Shown: positions 1-8,242 of the stretch, piece by piece
How the letters are laid out: each line of letters opens with the position of its first letter
Numbering within the stretch: position 1 is the stretch's first letter
Source: Sphingobium sufflavum
GTDB taxonomy: Bacteria; Pseudomonadota; Alphaproteobacteria; Sphingomonadales; Sphingomonadaceae
Length of the DNA stretch: 64,000 bases
NCBI RefSeq assembly: GCF_021403115.1
Contig: NZ_JAJSSH010000001.1
Coordinates: 124,001 to 188,000 of the forward strand
Direction of reading: 5' to 3'
Notes under the pieces: generated by a model
Database searches by the model: none
Told to the model about the DNA's origin: nothing
What the model saw: only the letters and a program-made list of their open reading frames with translations
Translations under genes and position numbers: made by a program

Positions 1-394
1 GGGGCGCGCTGACCACGATGACCGCCGCCATGCCCTTTGCCCCGCCCTTTTCATACAGCAGCGGAATATCCAGCACCACGATAGGGCGTGACCGGTTGAA
101 GCGTAGGAACCGGCTGCGCATCCGGGCCACGGCGGGGTGGACGATCCGTTCCAGCGCGCGCAGTTCCACCCTGTCACCCAGAACGAGCGCACCCAGCCTG
201 GCCCGGTCTACGCCGCCCGGACCCGTGGTGCCGGGGAAACGCGCTTCGATGGCGGGGAGAAGCGCGCCGCCCCGGCCCTGCAAGATATGGACGGCGGCAT
301 CGGCGTCGAACACGGGAACGTGCAACCGGCGCAGCATCGCCGCGACCGCCGACTTGCCCATGCCGATGGAACCGGTGAGGCCGATGATCTTCAT
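1..394 (-). CDS. coaE: Dephospho-CoA kinase (3' end outside window)
   Basis: Phosphorylates dephospho-CoA at the ribose 3'-hydroxyl, the last step of coenzyme A synthesis in the cytosol. The visible 131 residues start MKIIGLTGSIGMGKS, with the P-loop GSIGMGKS at residues 8-15 and the DADAAVH substrate-binding segment shortly after. The C-terminal third lies beyond the left edge. The start sits 6 bases after the aroE stop, so it is the downstream gene of a leftward ppsR-maf-aroE-coaE run leading away from oriC. No alternative identity is likely. Confidence 0.95.
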   Translation of the reverse strand, partial: MKIIGLTGSIGMGKSAVAAMLRRLHVPVFDADAAVHILQGRGGALLPAIEARFPGTTGPGGVDRARLGALVLGDRVELRALERIVHPAVARMRSRFLRFNRSRPIVVLDIPLLYEKGGAKGMAAVIVVSAP

Positions 395-400
395 GACGGC

Positions 401-1234
401 TCAGTCCAAGGGCTGAGTGAGCAGGGTCCGCAACTCCGCATCGTCATCGTCGCGTGGGGGCGACGCATCGAAGAAAATCTCGAACGCCAGCGCGGCCTGC
501 CCGATCAGCATGGCCAGTCCGTCGATGGTCGCAAGATTGCGCGCACGGGCCGCGCGGAGCAGTCCGGTCTCCAGCGGCGCATAGACGATGTCATAGACAG
601 TCGCATCCTCAGCCAGCGGCGACAGGTCGAGGTCGAGCGGCGGCTGGCCGGTCATGCCGAGCGGGCTGCTGTTGATAAGCAGCCGGGTTGCGGGAAGAGG
701 GTCGGTGAATCCGATGACTCGGCCTTCCATGCCAACATGGTCGAGCAGGGCCTGCCCCTTCGCCCGGTCCCGCGCCACGACCGTCAGGCTCTTCATCCCC
801 TTGGCTGCCAGAGCATAGCCAATAGCGAGGGCCGCGCCGCCCGCACCGATCAGGACGGCCTCCTTGCCCTTCCATTTCAACCGTTCCAGCGGCGACAAGA
901 ATCCGCCCGCGTCCGTGTTCGTGCCGATCAGCGGCCCGCCCGTCTCGCAGGCGATAGTGTTCATCGCGCCGATCTGGCCCCGGATGTTGGAGGGGTCTTC
1001 CACATAGTCCATCACCGCCACCTTGTGCGGGATGGTGACGTTGCACCCCAGCCAGTCGTCATCCGCGCGGCGCGACAGGAAATAGGCGGCCAGACCGTCG
1101 CGCGTCACATGCGTCTTACGATATTCCGCTTCTATGCCGAGCGTGCGCAACCAATGATTATGAATCACCGGCGACTTGGAATGGTTGATGGGATCGCCGA
1201 TCACTTCGGCATAGGGAAGGCCTGTGCTTGTCAT
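401..1234 (-). CDS. aroE: Shikimate dehydrogenase (NADP+)
   Basis: Reduces 3-dehydroshikimate to shikimate in aromatic amino acid synthesis. The 277-residue protein has the family's usual length. It shows the shikimate-binding SKSP at 19-22, the catalytic lysine in NVTIPHK (K71), the conserved aspartate of NTDAGGF (D108) and the nucleotide-binding GAGGAA at 130-135. Its ATG overlaps the maf stop as ATGA, which suggests translational coupling. The maf-aroE-coaE order is widespread in alphaproteobacteria near the origin. Confidence 0.96.
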   Translation of the reverse strand: MTSTGLPYAEVIGDPINHSKSPVIHNHWLRTLGIEAEYRKTHVTRDGLAAYFLSRRADDDWLGCNVTIPHKVAVMDYVEDPSNIRGQIGAMNTIACETGGPLIGTNTDAGGFLSPLERLKWKGKEAVLIGAGGAALAIGYALAAKGMKSLTVVARDRAKGQALLDHVGMEGRVIGFTDPLPATRLLINSSPLGMTGQPPLDLDLSPLAEDATVYDIVYAPLETGLLRAARARNLATIDGLAMLIGQAALAFEIFFDASPPRDDDDAELRTLLTQPLD

Positions 1235-1833
1235 GCCGCCAGAACGCCTCTCGTCCGCAGAAAGTCAAGCAGGGGAAGCAGCGGCAGGCCCTGCACCGCG
1301 AACAGGCTGCCCGTCACCTTGGCGAAAAGTTGCGCGCCCGGACCCTCGATCCGGTAACAGCCGACGCACCAGCGACACTCCTCCCAATCGGCGTCGAGAT
1401 AGGCGTCGACAAAGGCCGGGGACAGCGTCCGCACATCCATCGCCACGCTTTCGACATGGCGCCAGATCGGCGCTCCATCCAGCGCGATCACGGCGGCGGC
1501 ATGGAGATGGTGGCGGCGACCGCTCATGGCGAGCAGCAGGTCGCGGGCTTCCGCCTTGCTTTCGCATTTGTTGACCAGACTCCCATCGTCCAGCGCCAGC
1601 GTCTGGTCGCACCCCAGCACCAGCGCGCCCGGATGACGACCGGACGGTCGGATTGCTTTTAACTCGGACAGGGCATCGGCCAGGTCGCGGGGCTTCACCC
1701 CCTCACCGATCAACGCATCCTTGGCCATCTCCTCATCGACGCCCGCCGATATGGCTTCGAATGGCACGCCCGCATCAGTCAGCATCCGGCGGCGGCTGGC
1801 ACTTTGCGATGCCAGCAACAGGGGAGATGTCAT
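1231..1833 (-). CDS. maf: Maf-family nucleoside triphosphate pyrophosphatase
   Basis: A Maf-like house-cleaning enzyme that hydrolyses non-canonical or modified nucleoside triphosphates. The start at MTSPLLLASQSASRRRML is chosen because it overlaps the ppsR stop by four bases (ATGA) and opens directly with the family signature LASQSASRRR; the open frame continues upstream only as a shadow of ppsR. The core motif LVLGCDQTLAL follows about residue 70. At 200 residues it has normal length. Substrate specificity (dTTP/UTP or m7GTP type) cannot be read from the sequence alone. Confidence 0.93.
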   Translation of the reverse strand: MTSPLLLASQSASRRRMLTDAGVPFEAISAGVDEEMAKDALIGEGVKPRDLADALSELKAIRPSGRHPGALVLGCDQTLALDDGSLVNKCESKAEARDLLLAMSGRRHHLHAAAVIALDGAPIWRHVESVAMDVRTLSPAFVDAYLDADWEECRWCVGCYRIEGPGAQLFAKVTGSLFAVQGLPLLPLLDFLRTRGVLAA

Positions 1834-2681
1834 AGCGAGCCGTCCTCCGACAGGCCGGGGGCCGTGCCCGATCCGCCGACATGCTCCTGATACAGGCTGA
1901 TGATGGCGGCGGCGGTTTCCTCGATCGAACGGCGGGTCACATCCACCATCGGCCAGCCATTGTCGGCAAACATGCGGCGCGCGTCGGCTACTTCCTGCTG
2001 CACCCGTTCGCGATCGACATAGCTCGTCTCCGGCGCCTGATTGAGGGACAGGAGGCGATTGCGCCGGACCTGCACCAGCCGTTCCGCGCTGGTGGTCAGG
2101 CCGACGACCATGGGATGCTTCAACCGGAACAGACTGGTCGGCGGCGGGGATTCCGGCACCAGTGGGATATTCGCCGTCTTGTAGCCGCGATTGGCGAGAT
2201 AGATGCTGGTCGGCGTCTTGGACGTGCGCGACACCCCCGCCAGCACGATGTCCGCTTCCTCCCAATTCTCCCATCCCACGCCATCATCATGGGCGATGGT
2301 GAACTGGATCGCGTCGATCCGGGCGAAATAGGCTTCGTCGAGGATATGCTTGCGCCCCGGCCGCCCCGTCGTCTCCTGCCCCAATATGCCGGACAGCGCA
2401 TCGGTCACGCCGTCGAGCGGGGCCATATGGGGAATACCGATGGCGCGGCAAAACTTCTCCAGTTTCTTGCGGAGCGCCGGATTGGCCAGGGTGAACAGGA
2501 CGAGGCCGGGGTTGCGGCCCAGTTCCTCCACGATACGGTCGAGATGCTGGTCGGAGCGGACCATCGGCCAGAAATGGCGGATGATCTCCACATTCTCAAA
2601 CTGGGCAACGGCGGCCTTCGCGATGTTTTCCAGCGTTTCGCCGGTCGAGTCGGAGAGAAGATGAAGATGGAGACGGCTCAT
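1830..2681 (-). CDS. ppsR: Bifunctional kinase/pyrophosphorylase regulating PEP synthase or PPDK (DUF299)
   Basis: Members of this family switch phosphoenolpyruvate synthase or pyruvate phosphate dikinase off by ADP-dependent phosphorylation and on by Pi-dependent dephosphorylation. The 283-residue protein starts MSRLHLHLLSDSTGETL, as expected, and carries the unusual P-loop GVSRTSKTP at 149-157. Its start at 2681 borders the putative oriC, and it is the first gene of the leftward operon. A position beside the origin is common for this gene in alphaproteobacteria. Which of the two targets it controls is not visible here. Confidence 0.93.
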   Translation of the reverse strand: MSRLHLHLLSDSTGETLENIAKAAVAQFENVEIIRHFWPMVRSDQHLDRIVEELGRNPGLVLFTLANPALRKKLEKFCRAIGIPHMAPLDGVTDALSGILGQETTGRPGRKHILDEAYFARIDAIQFTIAHDDGVGWENWEEADIVLAGVSRTSKTPTSIYLANRGYKTANIPLVPESPPPTSLFRLKHPMVVGLTTSAERLVQVRRNRLLSLNQAPETSYVDRERVQQEVADARRMFADNGWPMVDVTRRSIEETAAAIISLYQEHVGGSGTAPGLSEDGSL

Positions 2682-3004
2682 GGCCCTGAACTCTGTGGGC
2701 AGGCTGTGGATAAATCAAGGGATGGATTTGGGGATGATCCGGGTGGCACAAAGCGTGCCCGTTTCGACTTTTCCCACGGCCGACTTATCCACGGGGATCA
2801 ACAGGCGGGTGCCAGGGTGGAATCCTGTGGACGGGTGACACAGACTCGCCATGGAAAGGTGGCATCGCTTGTGTCAAACTGTGGATGAATCTCTGGATAA
2901 ACCCATAATTCCACATATCCACGCCCCCAACACTCACCAACAATATTATCTTAAGACTCTTTTAAGTATTGATTGGCGACCGGCTTTGCTCGCAGGACGG
3001 TTCC
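2682..3004. other. oriC: Putative chromosomal origin of replication (oriC)
   Basis: This 323-base gap between divergent ppsR and hemE holds a perfect DnaA box (TGTGGATAA, 2705-2713), near-perfect boxes at 2785-2793 (TTATCCACG), 2880-2888 (TGTGGATGA) and 2892-2900 (TCTGGATAA), and a weaker one at 2915-2923. An AT-rich stretch at about 2938-2972 could be the unwinding element. GANTC methylation sites occur at 2820, 2843, 2887 and 2955. In Caulobacter, oriC also abuts hemE. Flanking genes run outward on both sides, as expected at an origin. The call rests on motif and context; no skew was computed. Confidence 0.85.
2951..2965. promoter_or_regulatory. CtrA-type binding site in oriC / hemE upstream region
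   Basis: The sequence TTAAGACTCTTTTAA fits the CtrA consensus TTAA-N7-TTAA exactly. It contains a GANTC site (2955-2959) in its spacer and lies in the AT-rich stretch between the last DnaA box and the hemE start. In Caulobacter, CtrA binds such sites to silence the origin. By analogy this site could repress initiation, hemE, or both. Whether this organism uses CtrA at its origin is an inference. Confidence 0.55.
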
Positions 3005-4048
3005 ATGACGACGCCCGCTGACACGCTCACCCTTCCCCCCTTGCTTCAGGTTCTCAAGGGCAGGACATTGTCCGTGCCACCTGTGTGGCTGATGCGGCAG
3101 GCGGGACGCTACCTGCCTGAATATCGGGCTTTGCGGGAGGATAAGGGCGGGTTCCTGGCGATGTGTTATGATCCGGCGGCATCGGCGGAGATCACGCTGC
3201 AACCGATCCGGCGTTTCGGTTTCGACGGGGCCATCCTGTTTTCCGACATTCTGATCGTTCCCCACGCCATGGGTCAGAATTTGTGGTTCGAGACGGGCGA
3301 GGGGCCACGGCTCGCCCCGCCATTGGCCAAGGCGGACCTGTCCAGCTTCACGCCCGATCCCTCGCGGCTGGAAACCATCTGGGAAACGGTGCGGCAGGTG
3401 AGGGCGCAACTCCCGGCGGAGACGACCTTCCTCGGCTTTGCGGGCAGCCCCTGGACGGTGGCGACCTATATGGTGGCCGGCGCGGGCAGCAAGGATCATG
3501 GCGCGGCCCGTCGGCTGGCCTATGGCGATCCGGTGCGGTTCGGCGCGATCATCGACGCGATCATCGAAACCACGGTCACCTATCTGGACGGACAAATACG
3601 CGCGGGCGTGGACGCGGTGCAATTGTTCGACAGTTGGGCCGGCAGCCTCAGCCCCGCCCAGTTCCAGCGGTGGGTCATCGCCCCCAATGCGGAGATCGTG
3701 CGTCGGCTCAAGGCGATCCACCCCCATACGCCGATCATCGGTTTCCCAAAGGGTGCGGGGGCCAAGCTGGTCGATTATGCGGAACAGACCGGCGTGGATG
3801 CGGTCGGCGTGGATGAGACGATCGATCCTTTCTGGGCGGCGCGCAGCCTGCCCGCCGGCATGCCGGTGCAGGGCAATCTCGACCCGCTGGCGCTGATTGC
3901 CGGGGGTGAGGCGCTGGACAGCGCCATTGACACCATCATTGCGGCCTTCGCCGGACGCCCCCATATCTTCAATCTGGGCCATGGCATCCTGCCGGACACC
4001 CCCATCGCCCATGTGGAGCATCTGCTGGCGCGGCTCAGGGGTGCCTGA
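3005..4048 (+). CDS. hemE: Uroporphyrinogen decarboxylase
   Basis: Removes four acetate carboxyls from uroporphyrinogen III to give coproporphyrinogen III in haem synthesis. The 347-residue protein has the signature RQAGRYLPEYR at 31-41, which holds the substrate-binding arginines, and the FSDILIVPHAMG segment. The ATG at 3005 is preferred over an in-frame TTG at 2969 because AGGACGG precedes it and the TTG lies in the AT-rich origin element. It is followed 48 bases later by hemJ, so the two haem genes are probably co-transcribed away from oriC. Confidence 0.97.
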   Translation: MTTPADTLTLPPLLQVLKGRTLSVPPVWLMRQAGRYLPEYRALREDKGGFLAMCYDPAASAEITLQPIRRFGFDGAILFSDILIVPHAMGQNLWFETGEGPRLAPPLAKADLSSFTPDPSRLETIWETVRQVRAQLPAETTFLGFAGSPWTVATYMVAGAGSKDHGAARRLAYGDPVRFGAIIDAIIETTVTYLDGQIRAGVDAVQLFDSWAGSLSPAQFQRWVIAPNAEIVRRLKAIHPHTPIIGFPKGAGAKLVDYAEQTGVDAVGVDETIDPFWAARSLPAGMPVQGNLDPLALIAGGEALDSAIDTIIAAFAGRPHIFNLGHGILPDTPIAHVEHLLARLRGA

Positions 4049-4096
4049 AGGCAGGTGTTGCGGCGGTAAATGGACGGATAAGGGGAGAATTTCGCG

Positions 4097-4555
4097 ATGA
4101 TCGGCTTTCTGGGCCTGGCCTATCCTTGGGTGCTGGCCGCGCATGTCATCTTCGTCATCTTCCTGATGGCGAGCCTGTTCATGATGCCCCGCTTCTTCGT
4201 CTATCACCACCAGACGATCGTCGGATCGCCGGAGGACAAGGCGTGGATCGACCGGGAGGACCGGCTGCGGCGGATCATCATGAACCCCGCCCTCATTATC
4301 GTCTGGGTGCTGGGCATCGCGCTGGCGCTGAACATCGGCGCCTTTTCGCAGGGCTGGTTCCATGTGAAGCTGCTGCTGGTCCTGATCCTGTCCGGCTATC
4401 ATGGCTGGGCGTCGGGCTATGCGAAGAAACTGGCGCGGGGCGAACGACCGCTGGCGGAAAAGACGCTGCGCCTGCTCAACGAAGTGCCGGGCATATTGGT
4501 GAGCGCCATCGTCATCGCCGTCATCGTCTATGGGCCGCGTTTCGGGCTGAGCTGA
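4097..4555 (+). CDS. hemJ: Protoporphyrinogen IX oxidase HemJ (integral membrane)
   Basis: HemJ performs the six-electron oxidation of protoporphyrinogen IX in many alphaproteobacteria that lack HemG or HemY. The 152-residue protein has four hydrophobic segments (about 10-30, 62-82, 88-108 and 128-148) and the typical opening MIGFLGLAYPWVLAAHVIFV, including the conserved histidine. GGGGAGAA about 8 bases upstream is a good ribosome site. Its position directly after hemE supports the assignment. Confidence 0.92.
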   Translation: MIGFLGLAYPWVLAAHVIFVIFLMASLFMMPRFFVYHHQTIVGSPEDKAWIDREDRLRRIIMNPALIIVWVLGIALALNIGAFSQGWFHVKLLLVLILSGYHGWASGYAKKLARGERPLAEKTLRLLNEVPGILVSAIVIAVIVYGPRFGLS

Positions 4556-4609
4556 GGCGGCTCTTCATGACAGCCTGTTCAAGGCCAGTCCGATCTTGGG
4601 AGAGAGTGC

Positions 4610-5473
4610 ATGACACAGGATATCGGCCGGATCGGCATCTGGTCCATGGAAATGCGGTTCGGCGATCATGGGCAGGCGGCAGAAGCCATCGCGGAGCTGG
4701 ACGAGCTGGGCTATGGCGCGCTGTGGATGCCCGGTGGCATTGGCGGCGACCTGACCGGGGATTTCGACCGGCTGCTCGGCGCCTCCTCGCGCATCACCAT
4801 CGCCAGCGGTATCCTCAACATCTGGAAACATACGCCCGCCGATGTGGCGACATGGTTCAAGGGTCTGTCCGCGGATCGGCAGCAGCGGGTATTGCTGGGC
4901 CTCGGCGTCAGCCATTCGCATATCGTTGGGGATGCCTATGCGGCGGTCAAGCCGCTGGCGGCGATGCGGGATTATCTCGATCAACTGGCGGCGCAGGGCG
5001 TGCCGGGTGACAGCCTCTGTCTCGCCGCACTGGGACCAAAGATGCTGGAACTGGCGGGTAAGCGCACCGCGGGCGTCCATCCCTATCTTGTGACGCCGGA
5101 GCATACCGCCCTCGCACGATCTGCACTCGGACCGGACAGGCTGGTCGCGCCGGAGCAGGGCGTGGTGCTGGAAAGCGATCCTGCCAAGGCGCGCGATCTC
5201 GCCCGCAAGGCGCTGTCGCAGTATCAGGCCTATCCCAACTATCGTAACAACTGGCTGCGGCTGGGTTTTTCGGAGGCCGAGATCGACAGCGGCAGCGACG
5301 CTCTGGTCGATGCATTGTTCGTCTGGGGATCGGTGGAGAAGATTGCGGAACGGGTCGATGCCCATTTCGCGGCGGGCGCCAACCACGTCTGCCTTCAGGT
5401 CATTACCGGCGCGGGGCTGGATATTGGCGCGGCCCGTCCGGCATGGCGCGAACTGGCGTCGGCGTTGCTCTGA
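4610..5473 (+). CDS. LLM-class (luciferase-like) flavin oxidoreductase, TIGR03620-like
   Basis: A 287-residue TIM-barrel flavoprotein of the luciferase-like family, possibly F420- or FMN-dependent. The N-terminal strand RIGIWSMEM, the segment ELGYGALWMPGG, the GILNIWKHTP segment and the C-terminal GANHVCLQVI are typical of the TIGR03620 subgroup. It stands alone, 54 bases after hemJ and followed by the rho promoter. Substrate and physiological role are unknown. The assignment to the superfamily is firm; the subgroup and cofactor are from memory. Confidence 0.82.
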   Translation: MTQDIGRIGIWSMEMRFGDHGQAAEAIAELDELGYGALWMPGGIGGDLTGDFDRLLGASSRITIASGILNIWKHTPADVATWFKGLSADRQQRVLLGLGVSHSHIVGDAYAAVKPLAAMRDYLDQLAAQGVPGDSLCLAALGPKMLELAGKRTAGVHPYLVTPEHTALARSALGPDRLVAPEQGVVLESDPAKARDLARKALSQYQAYPNYRNNWLRLGFSEAEIDSGSDALVDALFVWGSVEKIAERVDAHFAAGANHVCLQVITGAGLDIGAARPAWRELASALL

Positions 5474-5555
5474 CGGGCCATCGGGCGGGCATGGTTCCGG
5501 CCCTCTCGTCCCCAAGCCCCGATTTTCCGCATTTTCAGGCATGATGCGGCAGCGA

Positions 5556-5584
5556 TTGACAGTGTCGCCCGCGCGGCGTAATCC
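5556..5584 (+). promoter_or_regulatory. Sigma-70-type promoter for rho
   Basis: TTGACA at 5556-5561 is separated by exactly 17 bases from TAATCC at 5579-5584, which is close to the housekeeping consensus. It lies about 108 bases upstream of the rho start and would leave a leader of about 100 bases, which in other bacteria is used for rho autoregulation. Confidence 0.6.
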
Positions 5585-5691
5585 GGGCCGCATCTCCACC
5601 GTAGCGCCGCATTCCTCATGCCATGGCGCGACCATCGGTTCAGCGCAGACATTCCCATCCTATCCGTTTTATCCAACCGGAATCGCACTTC

Positions 5692-6948
5692 ATGCATCTC
5701 AAGGAACTGAAGAAGAAATCTCCTGCCGACCTCGTGTCGCTGGCCGAGGAACTGGGCATCGAAGGTGCCTCGACCCTCCGCAAGCAGGACATCATGTTCG
5801 CCATCCTCAAGGTGGAAGCGGACAATGGCAAGGAGATCATCGGGGAGGGCACGATCGAGGTGCTGCCCGACGGTTTCGGCTTCTTGCGCAGCCCGGAGGC
5901 CAATTATCTGGCTGGCCCGGACGACATCTATGTGTCCCCCAACCAGGTCCGCAAGTTCGGCCTGCGCACCGGCGACACGGTGGAAGGCGAGATCCGCGCG
6001 CCGAAGGATGGCGAACGCTATTTCGCGCTGACCAAGCTGGTGAAGGTCAATTTCGATGACCCGGACGCCGTGCGTCACCGCGTCAACTTCGACAATCTCA
6101 CCCCGCTTTATCCCAACCAGAAGCTCAGCCTCGACACGCTCGACCCCACGGTCAAGGACAAGTCGGCGCGGGTGATCGACATCATCTCGCCGCAGGGCAA
6201 GGGCCAGCGCGCGCTGATCGTGGCGCCGCCGCGTACCGGCAAGACGGTGCTGCTCCAGAATATCGCCAAGGCCATCACGGATAATCATCCGGAGGTGTTC
6301 CTGCTGGTCCTGCTGGTCGACGAACGGCCGGAGGAAGTCACCGACATGCAGCGCAGCGTGAAGGGGGAGGTCATTTCCTCCACCTTCGACGAACCGCCCA
6401 GCCGGCACGTTCAGGTCGCCGAAATGGTGATTGAAAAGGCCAAGCGTCTGGTCGAGCATAAGAAGGATGTCGTCATCCTGCTCGATTCCATCACGCGTCT
6501 CGGCCGTGCCTACAACACCGTCGTCCCCTCGTCGGGCAAGGTGCTGACCGGCGGTGTGGACGCCAACGCGCTCCAGCGTCCCAAGCGTTTCTTCGGTGCC
6601 GCCCGTAATATCGAGGAGGGCGGTTCGCTCTCCATCATCGCCACGGCGCTGATCGACACCGGCAGCCGCATGGACGAGGTGATCTTCGAAGAGTTCAAGG
6701 GCACCGGCAACTCGGAAATCGTGCTGGACCGCAAGGTTGCCGACAAGCGCATCTTCCCCGCGCTGGATGTCGGCAAGTCCGGCACCCGCAAGGAAGAATT
6801 GCTGTGCGAGAAGGACAAGCTCAGCAAGATGTGGGTGCTGCGCCGCATCCTCATGCAGATGGGCACGATCGACGCGATGGAATTCCTGCTCGACAAGATG
6901 AAGGATTCCAAGACCAACGAAGATTTCTTCGCCGCGATGAACCAGTAA
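5692..6948 (+). CDS. rho: Transcription termination factor Rho
   Basis: The hexameric RNA helicase that ends transcription. The 418 residues contain the N-terminal helix bundle ([10 protein letters not shown] onward), the cold-shock-like RNA-binding domain with GFGFLRSP at 61-68, the Walker A motif APPRTGKT near 178-185 and the Walker B region [13 protein letters not shown]. The start at 5692 is chosen over an in-frame ATG at 5623 because Rho proteins begin M-x-L-x-x-L-K. It is monocistronic, with its own promoter upstream and a strong hairpin terminator downstream. Confidence 0.98.
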   Translation: MHLKELKKKSPADLVSLAEELGIEGASTLRKQDIMFAILKVEADNGKEIIGEGTIEVLPDGFGFLRSPEANYLAGPDDIYVSPNQVRKFGLRTGDTVEGEIRAPKDGERYFALTKLVKVNFDDPDAVRHRVNFDNLTPLYPNQKLSLDTLDPTVKDKSARVIDIISPQGKGQRALIVAPPRTGKTVLLQNIAKAITDNHPEVFLLVLLVDERPEEVTDMQRSVKGEVISSTFDEPPSRHVQVAEMVIEKAKRLVEHKKDVVILLDSITRLGRAYNTVVPSSGKVLTGGVDANALQRPKRFFGAARNIEEGGSLSIIATALIDTGSRMDEVIFEEFKGTGNSEIVLDRKVADKRIFPALDVGKSGTRKEELLCEKDKLSKMWVLRRILMQMGTIDAMEFLLDKMKDSKTNEDFFAAMNQ

Positions 6949-6987
6949 GCGGCCGGCGCTACCCGCGCCCTTTTGCACAGGACTTCG

Positions 6988-7027
6988 AAAAGACCCGGTT
7001 GCGCCAGATGGCGTGGCCGGGTCTTTT
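6988..7027 (+). terminator. Rho-independent terminator after rho
   Basis: AAAAGACCCGG (6988-6998) pairs with CCGGGTCTTTT (7017-7027), with an inner GCGCC/GGCGT extension. The A and T tracts on both sides would let it work in either direction, but only rho ends here. Confidence 0.88.
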
Positions 7028-7158
7028 GCGATGGGGTGGCCTCTCCGCATATTCGGTGCGCCCGGTGGTGGATTTTGGCGGTCGGATCGTTATGAGAAGG
7101 ACGTGATTTCTGTCCCGGCAACAGCCTGCCGGGGCCTGCCCCTGTTCGGAGACCCGCC

Positions 7159-7884
7159 TTGATCGACCTTTTGATGACCGCCGCATCCGCCGCGGCACCC
7201 GCCGTGGGAGGCCTGAGCGAGGTCTGGGGCCATATCGTCGCCGACTTCAGCAACCTCAACAGCCCGGCGGCGCTCAGCGCCTTTACGCAGGTGCTGCTGA
7301 TCGACCTCGTGCTGGCGGGCGACAATGCGATCGTCGTCGGCGCGCTGGCGGCGGGCCTGCCCGCGGCGCAGCGCAAGAAGGTCATCCTGATCGGCATCAT
7401 CGCCGCGCTGGTGCTGCGCATCGCCTTTGCGCTGGTGGTCAGCCAGTTGTTGCAGATCGTTGGCCTGATCCTCGCGGGCGGCTTGTTGCTGCTGTGGGTG
7501 GCGTTCAAGATGTGGCGCGAATTGCATCCCCCGCGCGGGCATGAGACGCCGGGCGACACCAGCGATGACGATGTGTCCGGCCTGCGCCCGTCCAAGAGCT
7601 TTGCCAGCGCCGCCTGGGCGGTCGCCATTGCCGACGTGTCGATGAGCCTGGACAATGTGCTGGCCGTAGCCGGCGCGGCGCGCGATCATCCCGGCATCCT
7701 CATCATCGGCCTGATCCTGTCGGTCGCGCTGATGGGTCTGGCCGCGAACGTGATCGCCAAATATATCGAGCGGTATCGCTGGATCGCCTATGTCGGCCTG
7801 GCGGTGATCGTCTATGTCGCGGGCAAGATGATCTATGACGGCTTTGTCGACGGCAATGTGGGTATCCTGACCCTGTTCGCCTGA
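7159..7884 (+). CDS. TerC/Alx-family integral membrane protein (YjbE type)
   Basis: A 241-residue polytopic protein of the TerC family, whose members are linked to manganese efflux or metal-loaded secretion. There are about seven hydrophobic segments. The family's acidic intramembrane motifs are visible: LVLAGDNAIVVG (D52, N53) and SMSLDNVLAVAG (D160, N161). The TTG start at 7159 has GGAG about 8 bases upstream; the next ATG is five codons in. A manganese riboswitch was looked for in the leader and not recognised. Confidence 0.87.
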   Translation: MIDLLMTAASAAAPAVGGLSEVWGHIVADFSNLNSPAALSAFTQVLLIDLVLAGDNAIVVGALAAGLPAAQRKKVILIGIIAALVLRIAFALVVSQLLQIVGLILAGGLLLLWVAFKMWRELHPPRGHETPGDTSDDDVSGLRPSKSFASAAWAVAIADVSMSLDNVLAVAGAARDHPGILIIGLILSVALMGLAANVIAKYIERYRWIAYVGLAVIVYVAGKMIYDGFVDGNVGILTLFA

Positions 7885-7971
7885 ACACTGGCTTGATTGA
7901 GCGCGGTTTTCGTGGACATATGGCGCGCGTGGGCGGTTATCCGTCCACCGCGTCAGGAAAGAACAGATACG

Positions 7972-8217
7972 ATGAAATTTACCGTCGATGTCGATTGCAC
8001 GCCCGTCGAAGCCCGCAGCTTTCTGGGCCTCCCGGACCTCACGCCGATCCAGGATCATTATGTGAAGGCGGTGCTGGACGCGATGAGCGGCAACACGAAT
8101 ATCGAGCAGATGGAATCGATGTTGCGCAACCTTTCCCCCTTTGGCGATGCCGGGATGAAGCTGTTCTCCAACATGATGGACATCGGCATGGGCGCGGCGG
8201 GCGTGAAGAAGGGCTGA
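7972..8217 (+). CDS. Small conserved DUF6489-type protein
   Basis: An 81-residue protein of unknown function, MKFTVDVDCTPVEARSFLGL onward, which resembles the alphaproteobacterial DUF6489 family. It is mostly helical by eye, with a methionine-rich C-terminus (MKLFSNMMDIGMG) and no signal peptide or membrane segment. AGGA lies 14-17 bases upstream of the ATG. It sits 25 bases before mnmE and is probably co-transcribed with it. The family name is from memory. Confidence 0.72.
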   Translation: MKFTVDVDCTPVEARSFLGLPDLTPIQDHYVKAVLDAMSGNTNIEQMESMLRNLSPFGDAGMKLFSNMMDIGMGAAGVKKG

Positions 8218-8242
8218 CCGGCCCTTTCGCTGGGATTGTGAC

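Noticed and set aside
2682-3004. IHF-binding site in oriC
   Set aside because: The only WATCAA match (near 2713) lacks the downstream TTR, so it does not fit the consensus.
2951-4402. A 483-codon open frame on the minus strand over hemE and hemJ
   Set aside because: It is a histidine/arginine/glutamine-rich shadow translation with no family resemblance, and it crosses the end of oriC.
6949-7158. Possible yybP-ykoY (manganese) riboswitch ahead of the TerC gene
   Set aside because: The conserved internal loops of that riboswitch were not recognisable; only the rho terminator and a ribosome site are clear.
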